IMG/VR virus record: IMGVR_UViG_3300020194_000761 | Coordinates: 1-40,259 of that record | Reading direction: 5' to 3' (one strand) | DNA: 40,259 nucleotides | Source: a virus | Part shown: positions 1 to 8,143 of the stretch, in pieces | Position numbering within the stretch: position 1 is the first letter of the stretch | Layout: each line of letters opens with the position of its first letter | Made by a program: the position numbers and the translations under genes | The notes under the pieces: model-generated | Seen by the model: the letters and a program-made list of their open reading frames with translations, nothing else | Told to the model about the DNA's origin: nothing | Databases searched by the model: none

Positions 1-1
1 T

Positions 2-271
2 TGGGAAAGACTCAACGAGAAAGAGTACAAGTTTCATATGACAGGTACTTCAATGAACTACTGTCGTTTTGGTGGTAGGGATACAGGCCCAATTGATCAC
101 AGTGATCTCGGTATGTTTGATCCAAGCGGTGGCCCGTATGTTGCGGTCGGTAGTAAAATCTACTGGGATGAGGTTCTGGGTGGAGTAGAAGTTAATGAAC
201 CTTTAATTGTAGAACGCATTCGTAGCACCGATGACGGATTGTTTGTTGAGGTATCAATTGGCACTTTGTAA
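2..271 (+). CDS. Conserved phage protein, C-terminal part (gene begins upstream)
   Basis: The frame is open from base 2 to the TAA at 269-271, so this is probably the end of a gene cut by the window edge. An internal ATG at 38 would give 77 residues. The visible part is rich in Gly, Asp and Pro in the middle (a SGGPYV stretch) and ends in a charged beta-rich tail (VNEPLIVERIR). There are no membrane segments. I recognise no function. The next gene starts 41 bp before this one ends, so the two appear translationally coupled. The full length cannot be judged here. Confidence 0.6.
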   Translation, partial: WERLNEKEYKFHMTGTSMNYCRFGGRDTGPIDHSDLGMFDPSGGPYVAVGSKIYWDEVLGGVEVNEPLIVERIRSTDDGLFVEVSIGTL

Positions 272-743
272 AGGAGCTATATACAAAGGTAAGTTCTACT
301 TGCAAATACCTAAGAATGGTTCTACGCTCTTAGTGCAAAGAGGAGAGCCAATTACATACGCAGGGAATAAACTTAAAAGGAATTATCCTGTAACCGTTAT
401 ACTAAGAGAACCTACAGAGAGATGGCAAGCGGGTATATTACAGTGGTGTTTAGTGTCTGGTAATGAAGTACCTTCATATGAAGAACTATACGAAAAGGTG
501 TGTTTTGACGAACATACAGTACCACAGTCTGATTATATAGGTAATATAAAAGTCTCAGAATACATCTCTATGGAGGACTTGGATTCTATATTTGAATTTC
601 GCACCGCGCATACAACTAATAAAGATCTGATTAGCCATGTGCTGGATGATGCTATGCTTGCCCGGTTGAGAGAGTTCTATGCGAGAGACTATGAGTTATG
701 GGAAAAGATAAGGGCGTCTCGACGTCGTGGCAGCACTGCGTGA
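231..743 (+). CDS. Sulfotransferase-like P-loop protein
   Basis: A protein of 170 residues. The segment LQIPKNGSTLL (about residues 24-34) matches the 5'-phosphosulfate loop of sulfotransferases, and VILREPTERW (about 56-65) matches the 3'-phosphate-binding region with its Arg and Ser/Thr-like positions. The family moves sulfate from PAPS to hydroxyl groups, often on sugars. It is short for a full sulfotransferase, so it may be a minimal or divergent member. The ATG at 231 overlaps the upstream gene by 41 bp; TTG codons at 243 and 246 are alternatives. The glycosyltransferase and FkbM methyltransferase downstream make glycan decoration a reasonable guess. The fold call is moderately sure; the substrate is unknown. 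Confidence 0.6.
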   Translation: MTDCLLRYQLALCKGAIYKGKFYLQIPKNGSTLLVQRGEPITYAGNKLKRNYPVTVILREPTERWQAGILQWCLVSGNEVPSYEELYEKVCFDEHTVPQSDYIGNIKVSEYISMEDLDSIFEFRTAHTTNKDLISHVLDDAMLARLREFYARDYELWEKIRASRRRGSTA

Positions 744-764
744 GCGTTTTGGTATAGAGAGAGC

Positions 765-793
765 TTGACATATTCGTATGAGAGTGTTAAACT
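765..793 (+). promoter_or_regulatory. Host-type (sigma70-like) promoter
   Basis: TTGACA at 765-770, a 17-bp spacer, then TAAACT at 788-793, predicting a start near 800. It carries the GC immediately before TTGACA that most other promoters in this window share. It drives the gene at 839, which has an AAAGGA ribosome binding site. The -10 box is the weakest of the set. Confidence 0.6.
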
Positions 794-838
794 GTACGGG
801 TAATTTTAAACAATAGTATAAACAAAAGGAATACTATA

Positions 839-1300
839 ATGAAAGATCGATTTGATTTGGAACAGGATATTACGAATGCTTGGTATGTTACTACCGATAT
901 TGATATGCTAATGGAAAGCATTGTTGATAGTGAAAGGTTTCGTGATATGCCTCCCCATATGGTAGACAAAGTTTCTAATGCCTTGTTGGGTATTAAAGAA
1001 CTTTACGATATGAGGTTTGAGCGCCTATGGAATACATTCGAAGAGTGTATTGGTAATAATCAATTCAACAGCTATAAGGAGGAATATGAAAGCAACGAAA
1101 ACATTGAAACAACTCGGACTAATTATGTCCAAGAAACAAATAAAGGAAGCATGGAAGATGCTTGGAGCAGCCATAATGATCTTGTTACTGGTACTTTTAG
1201 TACAGGCAGCGACTACGGCGACGATGTAGTCACAATCAAAATGCCAGAGCAGAGCGAACTCGACTTTAATTATGGTTACGTCGATAAGGACGATTACTAA
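839..1300 (+). CDS. Hypothetical acidic phage protein
   Basis: A protein of 153 residues with no membrane segment. The first 70 residues look like an ordinary helical phage protein. The second half is Ser/Asn/Glu-rich, low in hydrophobic residues, and ends in an acidic tail. It is the first gene after a promoter and has a Shine-Dalgarno-like AAAGGA. A short hydrophobic ORF with an excellent ribosome binding site (1086-1229) is nested inside its second half in another frame. The C-terminal half may therefore be a constrained overlap, or the result of an indel that joined two genes. Function unknown. Confidence 0.65.
   Translation: MKDRFDLEQDITNAWYVTTDIDMLMESIVDSERFRDMPPHMVDKVSNALLGIKELYDMRFERLWNTFEECIGNNQFNSYKEEYESNENIETTRTNYVQETNKGSMEDAWSSHNDLVTGTFSTGSDYGDDVVTIKMPEQSELDFNYGYVDKDDY
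1086..1229 (+). CDS. Nested small membrane protein (overlapping ORF)
   Basis: An ORF of 47 codons wholly inside the gene at 839-1300 in a different frame. Its ATG at 1086 follows AAGGAGG by three bases, one of the strongest ribosome binding sites in the window. The product has a basic N-terminus with several Lys, then a single hydrophobic helix (AAIMILLLVLLVQA), and ends just after it. This would suit a small inner-membrane protein, or a signal peptide whose mature part lies in the -1 frame. I see no canonical slippery heptamer near its end. Holin-like or regulatory roles are possible but not shown. Confidence 0.5.
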   Translation: MKATKTLKQLGLIMSKKQIKEAWKMLGAAIMILLLVLLVQAATTATM

Positions 1301-1312
1301 ATACACAATCTA

Positions 1313-2032
1313 ATGACAGAAACGGTAGAAGCACTAGGCGTTGAGTACGCATTAACAGAAGGCAGGAACATCATTGCCAACAGTCTCAGAAGGACAGGCA
1401 CATATCAGAAGTATTTGATTGATGCCGCAGAATATTACATAAGAGACGGTATTGTTATTGACATAGGTTGTAACATAGGAACATTCACTTTGCCATTGGC
1501 AAAAAAGTTTCCGAATACACAGTTCCATAGCTTTGAACCTCAGCGCCTAGTCTACCAACAGTTTGTTCACAACGTATTTAGAAATCGCCTAGAGAATGTT
1601 ACTACTTACAACGTAGCATTAGGCAGTAAGAATAAAACAGTCAAAGCCCCAGCAGTAGATCCCAATCACTTTAATGGATCAGCCCTCACACTATCTACTG
1701 AAGTCTTAGAAATGTTACAACAATCTAAGCGAGTAGGCTTTTTTCCAGACGGCCCGTTAACACAAGAATATCAAGTTGAAAGACTTGACATATATACAAT
1801 GCCTAAGGTCGATCTAATTAAGATTGACGTTGAGGGTATGGAGTTAGAAGTATTACACGGTTCTATTATGACATTACTCGAACACAAGCCAACTATTATA
1901 TTTGAATGTTGGCAGGAACCATGGTACGCAACTCGCGCCAAACAATTGATGGATATGCTAAAAGGCCTTGGCTATAATATATCACATTTGAAGAAAGATG
2001 ATTACATAGGAATACATAATGAAAACGTATAA
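1313..2032 (+). CDS. FkbM-family SAM-dependent methyltransferase
   Basis: A protein of 239 residues. Motif I, IDIGCNIGTFTLPLA (about 49-63), binds S-adenosylmethionine. HSFEPQ follows as the acidic motif II region, and DLIKIDVEGMELEVLHG in the C-terminal part is the diagnostic FkbM signature. Family members O-methylate sugars and polyketide hydroxyls. Its last 14 bp overlap the glycosyltransferase that follows, and the same short operon has a HAD phosphatase, so sugar methylation on a phage- or host-modifying glycan is likely. No Shine-Dalgarno is seen before the ATG. The family call is confident; the substrate is not. Confidence 0.9.
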   Translation: MTETVEALGVEYALTEGRNIIANSLRRTGTYQKYLIDAAEYYIRDGIVIDIGCNIGTFTLPLAKKFPNTQFHSFEPQRLVYQQFVHNVFRNRLENVTTYNVALGSKNKTVKAPAVDPNHFNGSALTLSTEVLEMLQQSKRVGFFPDGPLTQEYQVERLDIYTMPKVDLIKIDVEGMELEVLHGSIMTLLEHKPTIIFECWQEPWYATRAKQLMDMLKGLGYNISHLKKDDYIGIHNENV

Positions 2033-3383
2033 CAAGAAGGTAGCATTTGTTATAACATCACAGCATTGCATACCTCATGGCGGCATTGGACAATTTTGTA
2101 AATCATTTTGTGATATGGCAGAAGAACTCGATTGGGCAGTTAACATTATTATGGATAAGCCTGCAGCTAAGTCTTCTCTTACAGATTACTTAGACGATAA
2201 AGACAATGTCTGTTTTTATAATAAGAATAATATGTCTTATGCGGGACATAACAAGAGATTCGTATTTGAAGATACTATGAACTTAGAGCGTATGGTTAAC
2301 ATTCGTGATAACTTTATTGATGCTTTAGAAACTAATGTTTATGACTTCGTTATTATTAATAGTCCTGATGGCGTTACACCTGTTTATAACCTAGGACTAT
2401 CTAAGTATATCCCGGTTATATTTTACACCCATTCCGAAAACTTTATCTTCTTAGAAAAAGGAGCTAATAAAGTATTCTCAGAATCGTGCATTAAGTATAT
2501 GCAGAACTTGTTACGACTACCCAAACTTACAGTTGGTACACAGACAACAGTTAACGTAGAAGAGATACATAAAAACTTTGAAGTGCCTAGTGTAGCTTTA
2601 CCTATGCGAGTTCCAGAGTTGTCTTTGTTAGATACAAAAGAGTGTGAAAAGTCTGGCATATTGTTTACAGGTAGATGGGAGCCTAGGAAAAACCCACAAG
2701 CATTTTGTGATGCTATTATAGAATTAGGCCTTCCTGCAAAAGTATTGACAAACGCTAAAGGTAAAGATAAGTTTGAGAAGTATTTTAAAGACGCAGGGCA
2801 TACGGCTTATGATATACGAGCCTCTATTATAGGCAAAGAGAAAATAGAATTTATTCAAAGCGCCAAGTTGGCATATCACCCAGCAAAGTTAGAGTCATTT
2901 GGATTCAGTGCTTTTGAATCATTACACACTTGCCCTACGTTTTGTTTAGAAGAATACGAATGGTATCAGAACTTTAAAGGGTTGGTTATACCTGTTACTA
3001 AGTCAACCGCGGTACAAGCTCTGAAAGACGCATACAATCAAGAAGACACAGAATATAATAACCGTCTTAATAAACTAAGACAAAAAGATGCTAACACATT
3101 AAAAATATGGCAGGCCTTGTCAGAACTTCCGAAGAGAGGTATTAGTAAAAACGAAAATGCTCTATCAAAATATTTAAACAATGAGAGTGTTCTTGTTAAC
3201 GATTATTATTACGACGTCCTCAAAAGAAAAGAGTTAGCAATAGACGATGTTTGTACAGTATATAAGAAATCAGATACTATTACATTACATCACACTGTGG
3301 AGAATTCTTACATAAGTAAGATAGGGTTAGATTTTAACCCACAAATAAAAAAATCAGAATCATTAGAGGATTTATTTACATGA
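2019..3383 (+). CDS. GT4-type (GT-B fold) glycosyltransferase
   Basis: A protein of 454 residues. The N-terminal domain begins with a beta strand and a Gly-rich loop (HGGIGQF, about 20-26), as in GT-B enzymes. The C-terminal domain holds ILFTGRWEPRKNPQAF (about 214-229) and an EX7E motif (E292 to E300) in ESFGFSAFE, the nucleotide-sugar-binding signature of GT4. It transfers a sugar from an activated nucleotide donor. The last 85 or so residues lie beyond the usual fold and have no clear motif. It overlaps the FkbM gene by 14 bp and the next small gene by ATGA, so it is operonic. Acceptor unknown. Confidence 0.85.
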   Translation: MKTYNKKVAFVITSQHCIPHGGIGQFCKSFCDMAEELDWAVNIIMDKPAAKSSLTDYLDDKDNVCFYNKNNMSYAGHNKRFVFEDTMNLERMVNIRDNFIDALETNVYDFVIINSPDGVTPVYNLGLSKYIPVIFYTHSENFIFLEKGANKVFSESCIKYMQNLLRLPKLTVGTQTTVNVEEIHKNFEVPSVALPMRVPELSLLDTKECEKSGILFTGRWEPRKNPQAFCDAIIELGLPAKVLTNAKGKDKFEKYFKDAGHTAYDIRASIIGKEKIEFIQSAKLAYHPAKLESFGFSAFESLHTCPTFCLEEYEWYQNFKGLVIPVTKSTAVQALKDAYNQEDTEYNNRLNKLRQKDANTLKIWQALSELPKRGISKNENALSKYLNNESVLVNDYYYDVLKRKELAIDDVCTVYKKSDTITLHHTVENSYISKIGLDFNPQIKKSESLEDLFT

Positions 3384-3550
3384 TGAAAAAATTAGGACAC
3401 TTCGGAATATCAATGATAAAATCGGTTATAAGGATAGCAGCCTGCGTGTTTGTTATTCCCTTTGTATCGTTTCCACTTCAACTATTTGCTCTAGGAATCT
3501 TAATCGCAGAAGTATTAGGAATTTATGAGGAGATGGTTGAAGAAAAATGA
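3380..3550 (+). CDS. Small membrane protein
   Basis: 56 codons, starting in the ATGA overlap with the glycosyltransferase stop and ending in an ATGA overlap with the HAD gene. The product has a basic N-terminus, one or two hydrophobic stretches between about residues 17 and 47, and an acidic C-terminus. The tight overlaps on both sides support a real gene although it is short. It may anchor the neighbouring enzymes to the inner membrane. No family recognised. Confidence 0.7.
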   Translation: MMKKLGHFGISMIKSVIRIAACVFVIPFVSFPLQLFALGILIAEVLGIYEEMVEEK

Positions 3551-4263
3551 AAGCATTTATCTTTGATGTAGACGGTACCTTAACACCAAGCAGACAACGT
3601 ATAGTTCCAGAGTTTGAAATGTTTTTCAGATCCTTCTGCGAACGTAACGAAGTCTACTTGGTTACAGGTAGCGACCGTCATAAAACTGTAGAACAAATAT
3701 CTATAGAAACATATCTCATGGCTAAGAGAGTTTACAATTGCAGTGGCAACGATGTTTGGGAAGGTGGTAATCATATAAGAACAAGCAGTTTTAACTTACC
3801 CGAACAAGCTGTAGAATACTTAAACCAATGTTTACAAGATACTCTGTTTCCTTATAAGACAGGGCAACACTTTGACACCAGGCCGGGCTTGACAAACTTT
3901 AGTATACTAGGAAGATCGAATGGTCTATCTGGAAATCTATTAGAAAGACAAGAATACGTTTATTGGGACTCTGTAGAAAATGAAAGAAATAAAATCTGCG
4001 AAGGGTTCAATACAATGTTTCCAGAATTAGAAGCTAAGGTTGGTGGAGAAACTGGTATTGACATTTCAAACAAAGGGGAAGATAAAGGTCAAATCATTAA
4101 TGACTTTGAAGGATATGAAACACACTTCTTTGGAGACGCCATGAACGAAGGCGGCAACGATTTACCTCTCGCCAATTTAGTAGACTTCAAATACCATGTT
4201 ACAGGTTGGGAAGACACCCAAGAAAAACTCGAGCTTTTAATCAAGAAAGGAATAGCAAAATGA
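3547..4263 (+). CDS. HAD-superfamily phosphatase, eukaryotic-type phosphomannomutase-like
   Basis: A protein of 238 residues. The nucleophile motif FDVDGTLTPSRQ (D7 and D9) closely resembles eukaryotic phosphomannomutases. VTGSD, NCSGNDVW and FSILGRSN follow in PMM-like order, and HFFGDAMNEGGNDLPLA (near 200) is the Mg-binding motif IV. Eukaryotic PMMs interconvert mannose-6-phosphate and mannose-1-phosphate, the entry to GDP-mannose, so it may supply or hydrolyse a sugar phosphate for the glycosyltransferase just upstream. It could equally be a plain sugar phosphatase of the Cof type. It starts in an ATGA overlap. Confidence 0.8.
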   Translation: MKAFIFDVDGTLTPSRQRIVPEFEMFFRSFCERNEVYLVTGSDRHKTVEQISIETYLMAKRVYNCSGNDVWEGGNHIRTSSFNLPEQAVEYLNQCLQDTLFPYKTGQHFDTRPGLTNFSILGRSNGLSGNLLERQEYVYWDSVENERNKICEGFNTMFPELEAKVGGETGIDISNKGEDKGQIINDFEGYETHFFGDAMNEGGNDLPLANLVDFKYHVTGWEDTQEKLELLIKKGIAK

Positions 4264-4439
4264 GTATAACTATCAAAGTCAATGGAATAGATGTAGAAGC
4301 ACCTACGGGAGACTACGCTATTGATTACAACGACTACCGTTTAATCACTATCCCAGCGGATTGTTACAACATAACATACTCTAATGGGGTATATTGTACG
4401 AATAATGTACAATTTAGTCTAAATTTCGAAGATATTTAG
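4260..4439 (+). CDS. Small hypothetical protein
   Basis: 59 codons. The start is the ATG at 4260, overlapping the HAD stop as ATGA; a longer reading back to 4206 would run inside the HAD gene and is unlikely. The product is acidic and beta-rich, with many Tyr and Asn and no membrane segment or signal. It is the last gene of the 1313-4439 operon, just before the promoter at 4449. No function recognised. Confidence 0.65.
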   Translation: MSITIKVNGIDVEAPTGDYAIDYNDYRLITIPADCYNITYSNGVYCTNNVQFSLNFEDI

Positions 4440-4448
4440 CTGAAATGC

Positions 4449-4476
4449 TTGACTTTTCCAGAAAAGAGTGTATAAT
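4449..4476 (+). promoter_or_regulatory. Host-type promoter
   Basis: TTGACT at 4449-4454, a 16-bp spacer and a perfect TATAAT at 4471-4476, with TGC before the -35 box. Predicted start near 4483, 25 bases before the ATG at 4508, which has a GAGG ribosome binding site. Confidence 0.75.
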
Positions 4477-4507
4477 TAATATATTATTAACAAAATGAGG
4501 ATAAAGA

Positions 4508-4702
4508 ATGAGAGATACAACAATAGTCTGGAAGCCAAAATACTACCCTGCCGATAAATTCGACTACAATAAAGTAGCAGAGCGTGTAGAACGTATTAAG
4601 GAGTCGGGCGATAAAGATAAGTTAGCGATTATTACACACAACATTAAACAAGCAGTAGAAAATAATCCTCACTTGTCAGAATTTTTGAACCTAGTAAAAT
4701 AA
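4508..4702 (+). CDS. Small hypothetical protein
   Basis: 64 residues, the first gene after a strong promoter and with GAGG before the ATG. The N-terminal half is basic and Tyr-rich, the C-terminal half helical and charged. There is no membrane segment. Its position suggests early expression. I do not recognise it; a small host-takeover protein is possible but unsupported. Confidence 0.7.
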   Translation: MRDTTIVWKPKYYPADKFDYNKVAERVERIKESGDKDKLAIITHNIKQAVENNPHLSEFLNLVK

Positions 4703-4727
4703 TAATCTTTTTATGTGAGGACCTAAA

Positions 4728-5372
4728 ATGCCTATTAGACGTAAAACTAGTAATCAAAAAATCCCACAATACATTTTAGACAATGCGGCGAGTTATCGTC
4801 GCACAAAGTCTATTAGACGTATTAACAAGCACGGACTTCCCGTGTTCAATACTTCAAAGGAATGTAGCGAACACAAGGATCGTCCGCAGACTTGCCAAAC
4901 CCGAGGTTGTAATTCTAAAGCCTCAGTACAAGGCGGAGAAAAGCAAGGCTACTATTGGCAGATGTGGTGTGGTACTTGTTTTAAAAAGGATCGAGCTAGA
5001 CGAAGGGGTATCACTCTTAAGGAATATCAAAACAGTTTAGCAAAAGAGAATGGATATCTTTCACATGGCGACAGGGCTAGACAAAGTCACAAGTATCTAA
5101 AATATAGAAAAGATTATTGTGAGAATAATGATAGTCGATTAGGGTTTAAGTGTACAACTCAAATTATTAATCCGCAGACACACCCAGAAGTTTTTAAAAA
5201 CTCTAATGTAGATCCTAGTTGGAATCAACAGTTACAAGTGGATCACAAAAATGGAGACCCCTCAGACAATTCAGAATCAAACATACAGACTCTTTGTGTT
5301 TGTTGCCATATGATTAAGACTGCATTGAATGAGGACTATAGATCTCCTGGAAGAAAAGCTTTAGGTGTCTAG
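4728..5372 (+). CDS. HNH endonuclease, free-standing
   Basis: A protein of 214 residues. The C-terminal part carries a classic HNH core, LQVDHKNGDPSDNSESNIQTLC followed by CVCCHMIKT (about 170-200): DH, then N, then zinc-binding Cys pairs. A central Cys cluster (CQTRGCNS, then CGTCF) suggests an additional zinc ribbon, and the N-terminus is very basic. Free-standing HNH nucleases are common in T4-like phages as homing enzymes that cut cognate sites in rival phages. The stop codon shares CTAG with the stop of the gene on the opposite strand. No intron boundary is visible around it. Confidence 0.88.
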   Translation: MPIRRKTSNQKIPQYILDNAASYRRTKSIRRINKHGLPVFNTSKECSEHKDRPQTCQTRGCNSKASVQGGEKQGYYWQMWCGTCFKKDRARRRGITLKEYQNSLAKENGYLSHGDRARQSHKYLKYRKDYCENNDSRLGFKCTTQIINPQTHPEVFKNSNVDPSWNQQLQVDHKNGDPSDNSESNIQTLCVCCHMIKTALNEDYRSPGRKALGV

Positions 5373-5851
5373 TCTTCGTTGTTAAGAGGATTGTCAAGTA
5401 ACTTTTGAATCTTTTCTTCTAAAGATTTCTCTAAGTCTTTTAAATCCTGTCTAGTCGTTCTTATATCTTCATTGACACGAGTCTCTAAACCATACACATC
5501 GTTTCTAAGTTCTCTCTGTGTTTCAGCAGTGTTCTTATCTACTTCTCTAGCCAGTGTTTCAATGTTTGTTATGTTGTCACCTAGACGTCTCGATTCTCTA
5601 GATACATAGGTTTCAACCCGATTAACTTCAGATGTTAGTTCCTCAGCTCTCACTTCTAATACTGCAAGTTGTTCATGAATACTAGACATATCGGGAGATA
5701 CATACTCTTGGATTGCTTGCTCTGCATCTAGAAGTCTTTGATACACTTCAAATGCTCCCCAAGCTCCACCGATTAATGTTCCTAGTATTGGGATTAACAA
5801 AAGCATTTTACTGCCGCTCATTTTTACGTCGCCGATTTCGATTTCAGCCAT
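5369..5851 (-). CDS. Membrane-anchored coiled-coil protein
   Basis: 160 residues. A hydrophobic segment near the N-terminus (LLLIPILGTLIGGAWGAF, about 17-34) is followed by about 110 residues of charged heptad-like sequence, predicting one membrane anchor and a long coiled coil. There is no Cys and no enzymatic motif. It is the last gene of the three-gene minus-strand unit, 3 bp downstream of the 762-residue secreted protein. It could link inner membrane and periplasm, like a spanin or a scaffold for its neighbours, but this is inference. Confidence 0.75.
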   Translation of the reverse strand: MAEIEIGDVKMSGSKMLLLIPILGTLIGGAWGAFEVYQRLLDAEQAIQEYVSPDMSSIHEQLAVLEVRAEELTSEVNRVETYVSRESRRLGDNITNIETLAREVDKNTAETQRELRNDVYGLETRVNEDIRTTRQDLKDLEKSLEEKIQKLLDNPLNNED

Positions 5852-5854
5852 TTC

Positions 5855-8143
5855 TTACTCCGTTTCTTTATATTGAAGGTTAACTAGATTCTCGTGTCTA
5901 GTAGAACTTTCATTTGTTAAAAAGTATGATGCTCTAATTGAGTCATACGGTTTTTGGTTTTTATAGACATCCTTTACACGATACCAATTTAATTGATCGG
6001 CAAGAGATGCTTGGGTGTATAGTTTATATCCTTGAACATATGACATTAAAACTAGTGTCACCCTTTGATCGCCGGTAAAACCACCACCTTCTTCTAACAT
6101 CTCTTCTTGGTTTTCCAAGTTTTGTTGTAAAGAAGAAGTGGACAATGAAGCAACGGCGGTTTCTGCTCGCGCTACAGTGGTTTGTTCTTCGACTGATGGT
6201 GGTGCAATGTTAAAATTGCTATAGTCTGGTTGTACGCCACTTAAAAATTGTCCTAAACTTTGTCCTGTTGACAGTGCCTCAGTAAAATTATCCTCAAAAT
6301 TCATTTCTGTAGAACTTGTTGTTAGTGTTTCCACTTGTTCTTGTTGACTTTCACTCGAACTAGTGACTACATTGTTAGTAGAGGTCGACGATGTCTCAAA
6401 AACTGCTTCAGATTCACCAAAAAGTCCCATTTCTGTGCTCATTCCGTCGGTAAATAGTGCGTTTTCTTGCAAGTTTTGATCGCTTACTAATTTCTCAGTG
6501 TCTGACAGTACATTCAAAACAATATCTAACACTTTGGCGTCTAATTTATCAACTTTGCGCTCTTCTTTCTCTTCTTTTGTTGCTGGCTTTTCCTCAGGGC
6601 CCGCATCTTCGTCCTCGATGAGTAATTCTTCCTCTTTTTTACTCACCTCATCTTCTTTTGCGTCATTTTTCTCTATTTTTACACTTTTCTGCGGCAAAAT
6701 TACATCAGGTTCCACACTTTCTACAAGTTCGTCTACGTTAAGAGGCTCTGACATTGGTTTTTCTTCAGGCGATACCGATATTTGTACTTCCATGTCCTTT
6801 GTATCGTTCTCAGTAGTAGGGTTTGTTTGTTGTACTGGCGGTCCTTGTTGTTGGGAAGACTGTTCAGTGTAATCTTCCTCGGGCATTCCCATATCAACAC
6901 CGGTGTCCTGTCCGTCGTCAATTTGTGCTCCTGTATCCGGCTCGCTCATTTTACCATAGGAAGTATCTTCTGTTTGTCCGTCATATCCTTTATCCTGTCC
7001 GTCGTCTTTATAAGGATCAGAAAAGGAGTCATCTTTAACAGAATTTAAAGCTTCCTCTTGTGCCTCTTTTTCTAACTTAGCCAACTCCTCTTGTAAGTCC
7101 TTTAATGCCTTAGCAGAATCGTAACCTTCGCACCCTGTATCATATAAAGGATCAGCTGTGCAAGCCTCTTCGTATTGTTTCTGGGCATATGCCTCTTCGT
7201 AACCCGGACATTGCGGATCATAAAGAGTGTTCATCTCACATTGTTGTGAAAAATATGCTTCAGCATAACCCGGACATTGTGAATCGTATAATGGATTTGC
7301 AGAACACTGCTGATTAAAATACGCATCTTCATATCCTGGACATTGATAATCATACAACGGGTTGCTATTACATTGTTGCGTAAAGTAGGCATCGGCATAC
7401 CCTGAACATTGAGAATCATACAAGGGATCTGACTGACATTGTGCCTCAAAGGAAGGTTGAGTAGCAGCCGCCCAGTTTTGTAGATCTCCGTCGTAATATT
7501 CTCCTACCATTGACTCAAAGATAGATGTTACATCTTCTTGCTGATCCAACGGCACTTCTTGACTAATCTCTCCCCAATACCCAACGGTTATATTTGAGTA
7601 ATTGATATTGACGTCATCGTAGGTACTTGAGAATGTTCCGTCCTTGTTAATATCTAAAGAGAAGGTATTTAAATTTGGCCCGTTTTCTCTTTGGCTATCG
7701 CTTCCATATATTGTATAAAATTCAGCAATATCAATCCATTCGTACTTCATGGAGTCGTCTGTGCCTGTTGTAACATACCTAGTCCCTTCAATACCTACAA
7801 GGTCTGTCCATAAAGGAGCTATGTAGTAACTCATAATCTGAGGATTTGGAAAATAGTTGTAACTGTTTATGGCTTCTTGTGGATTCCACTGGGAACCTAT
7901 ACAATAGGTATTTGTAGGATCACAACCTATAGCAGCAAATGGATCGTAGAATCCTACGATGCCATTATCGTACATTACAGTGTGCGTGAATATCTTTCCG
8001 TAAAAAGGAAAGGCAAAATTCAAAGGCACTAGAGCATATTGATCATCGCTGATATTATGCTCTGTTACAGTCTGTGCGTTAGAGTAGAAGGAGCAGAGCA
8101 AGAGCCCCACCGCCAACAAACCACTTCTTAGTATCGTTTTCAT
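5855..8143 (-). CDS. Large secreted repeat protein with nidogen-like N-terminal region
   Basis: 762 residues with a clear signal peptide (cleavage likely after SNA, residue 23). Residues about 35-190 read like a nidogen-type extracellular domain (FPFYGKIF, YDNGIVGFY, YYIAPLWTDL). Residues 235-345 hold five copies of a 22-residue Cys repeat, CxxxPLYDxxCPGY. A long, acidic, low-complexity stretch rich in Glu, Lys, Ser and Gln follows to about 640, then a helical C-terminal part. The Cys pairs suggest disulfides in the periplasm or outside the cell. The start overlaps the end of the upstream secreted gene by 65 bp. It may be a surface adhesin, a virion decoration or a cell-surface modifier. Function not established. 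Confidence 0.8.
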   Translation of the reverse strand: MKTILRSGLLAVGLLLCSFYSNAQTVTEHNISDDQYALVPLNFAFPFYGKIFTHTVMYDNGIVGFYDPFAAIGCDPTNTYCIGSQWNPQEAINSYNYFPNPQIMSYYIAPLWTDLVGIEGTRYVTTGTDDSMKYEWIDIAEFYTIYGSDSQRENGPNLNTFSLDINKDGTFSSTYDDVNINYSNITVGYWGEISQEVPLDQQEDVTSIFESMVGEYYDGDLQNWAAATQPSFEAQCQSDPLYDSQCSGYADAYFTQQCNSNPLYDYQCPGYEDAYFNQQCSANPLYDSQCPGYAEAYFSQQCEMNTLYDPQCPGYEEAYAQKQYEEACTADPLYDTGCEGYDSAKALKDLQEELAKLEKEAQEEALNSVKDDSFSDPYKDDGQDKGYDGQTEDTSYGKMSEPDTGAQIDDGQDTGVDMGMPEEDYTEQSSQQQGPPVQQTNPTTENDTKDMEVQISVSPEEKPMSEPLNVDELVESVEPDVILPQKSVKIEKNDAKEDEVSKKEEELLIEDEDAGPEEKPATKEEKEERKVDKLDAKVLDIVLNVLSDTEKLVSDQNLQENALFTDGMSTEMGLFGESEAVFETSSTSTNNVVTSSSESQQEQVETLTTSSTEMNFEDNFTEALSTGQSLGQFLSGVQPDYSNFNIAPPSVEEQTTVARAETAVASLSTSSLQQNLENQEEMLEEGGGFTGDQRVTLVLMSYVQGYKLYTQASLADQLNWYRVKDVYKNQKPYDSIRASYFLTNESSTRHENLVNLQYKETE
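7109..7441 (-). repeat. 66-bp-period coding repeats (22-residue Cys repeats)
   Basis: Five in-frame copies of a 22-residue unit with the pattern CxxxPLYDxxCPGYxxAYFxQQ. The first three are the most alike; the fourth has an insertion after YEEAY and the fifth is degenerate (TGCEGY). Copies differ at many third positions, so the repeat is old or under protein-level selection rather than a fresh expansion. Confidence 0.9.

Noticed and set aside
1785-1810. TTGACA inside the FkbM gene
   Set aside because: No TATAAT-like box at 16-18 bp spacing; it lies in coding sequence.
3889-3908. TTGACA with TATACT nearby inside the HAD gene
   Set aside because: The spacer is only 8 bp, too short for a promoter.
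6498-6872. Ser-rich plus-strand open frame of 124 residues
   Set aside because: Antisense shadow of the acidic low-complexity part of the 762-residue secreted protein; no ribosome binding site or family.
7109-7441. Regular 66-bp repeats as a possible CRISPR array
   Set aside because: The repeats are contiguous, in frame and conserved at protein level, with no unique spacers.
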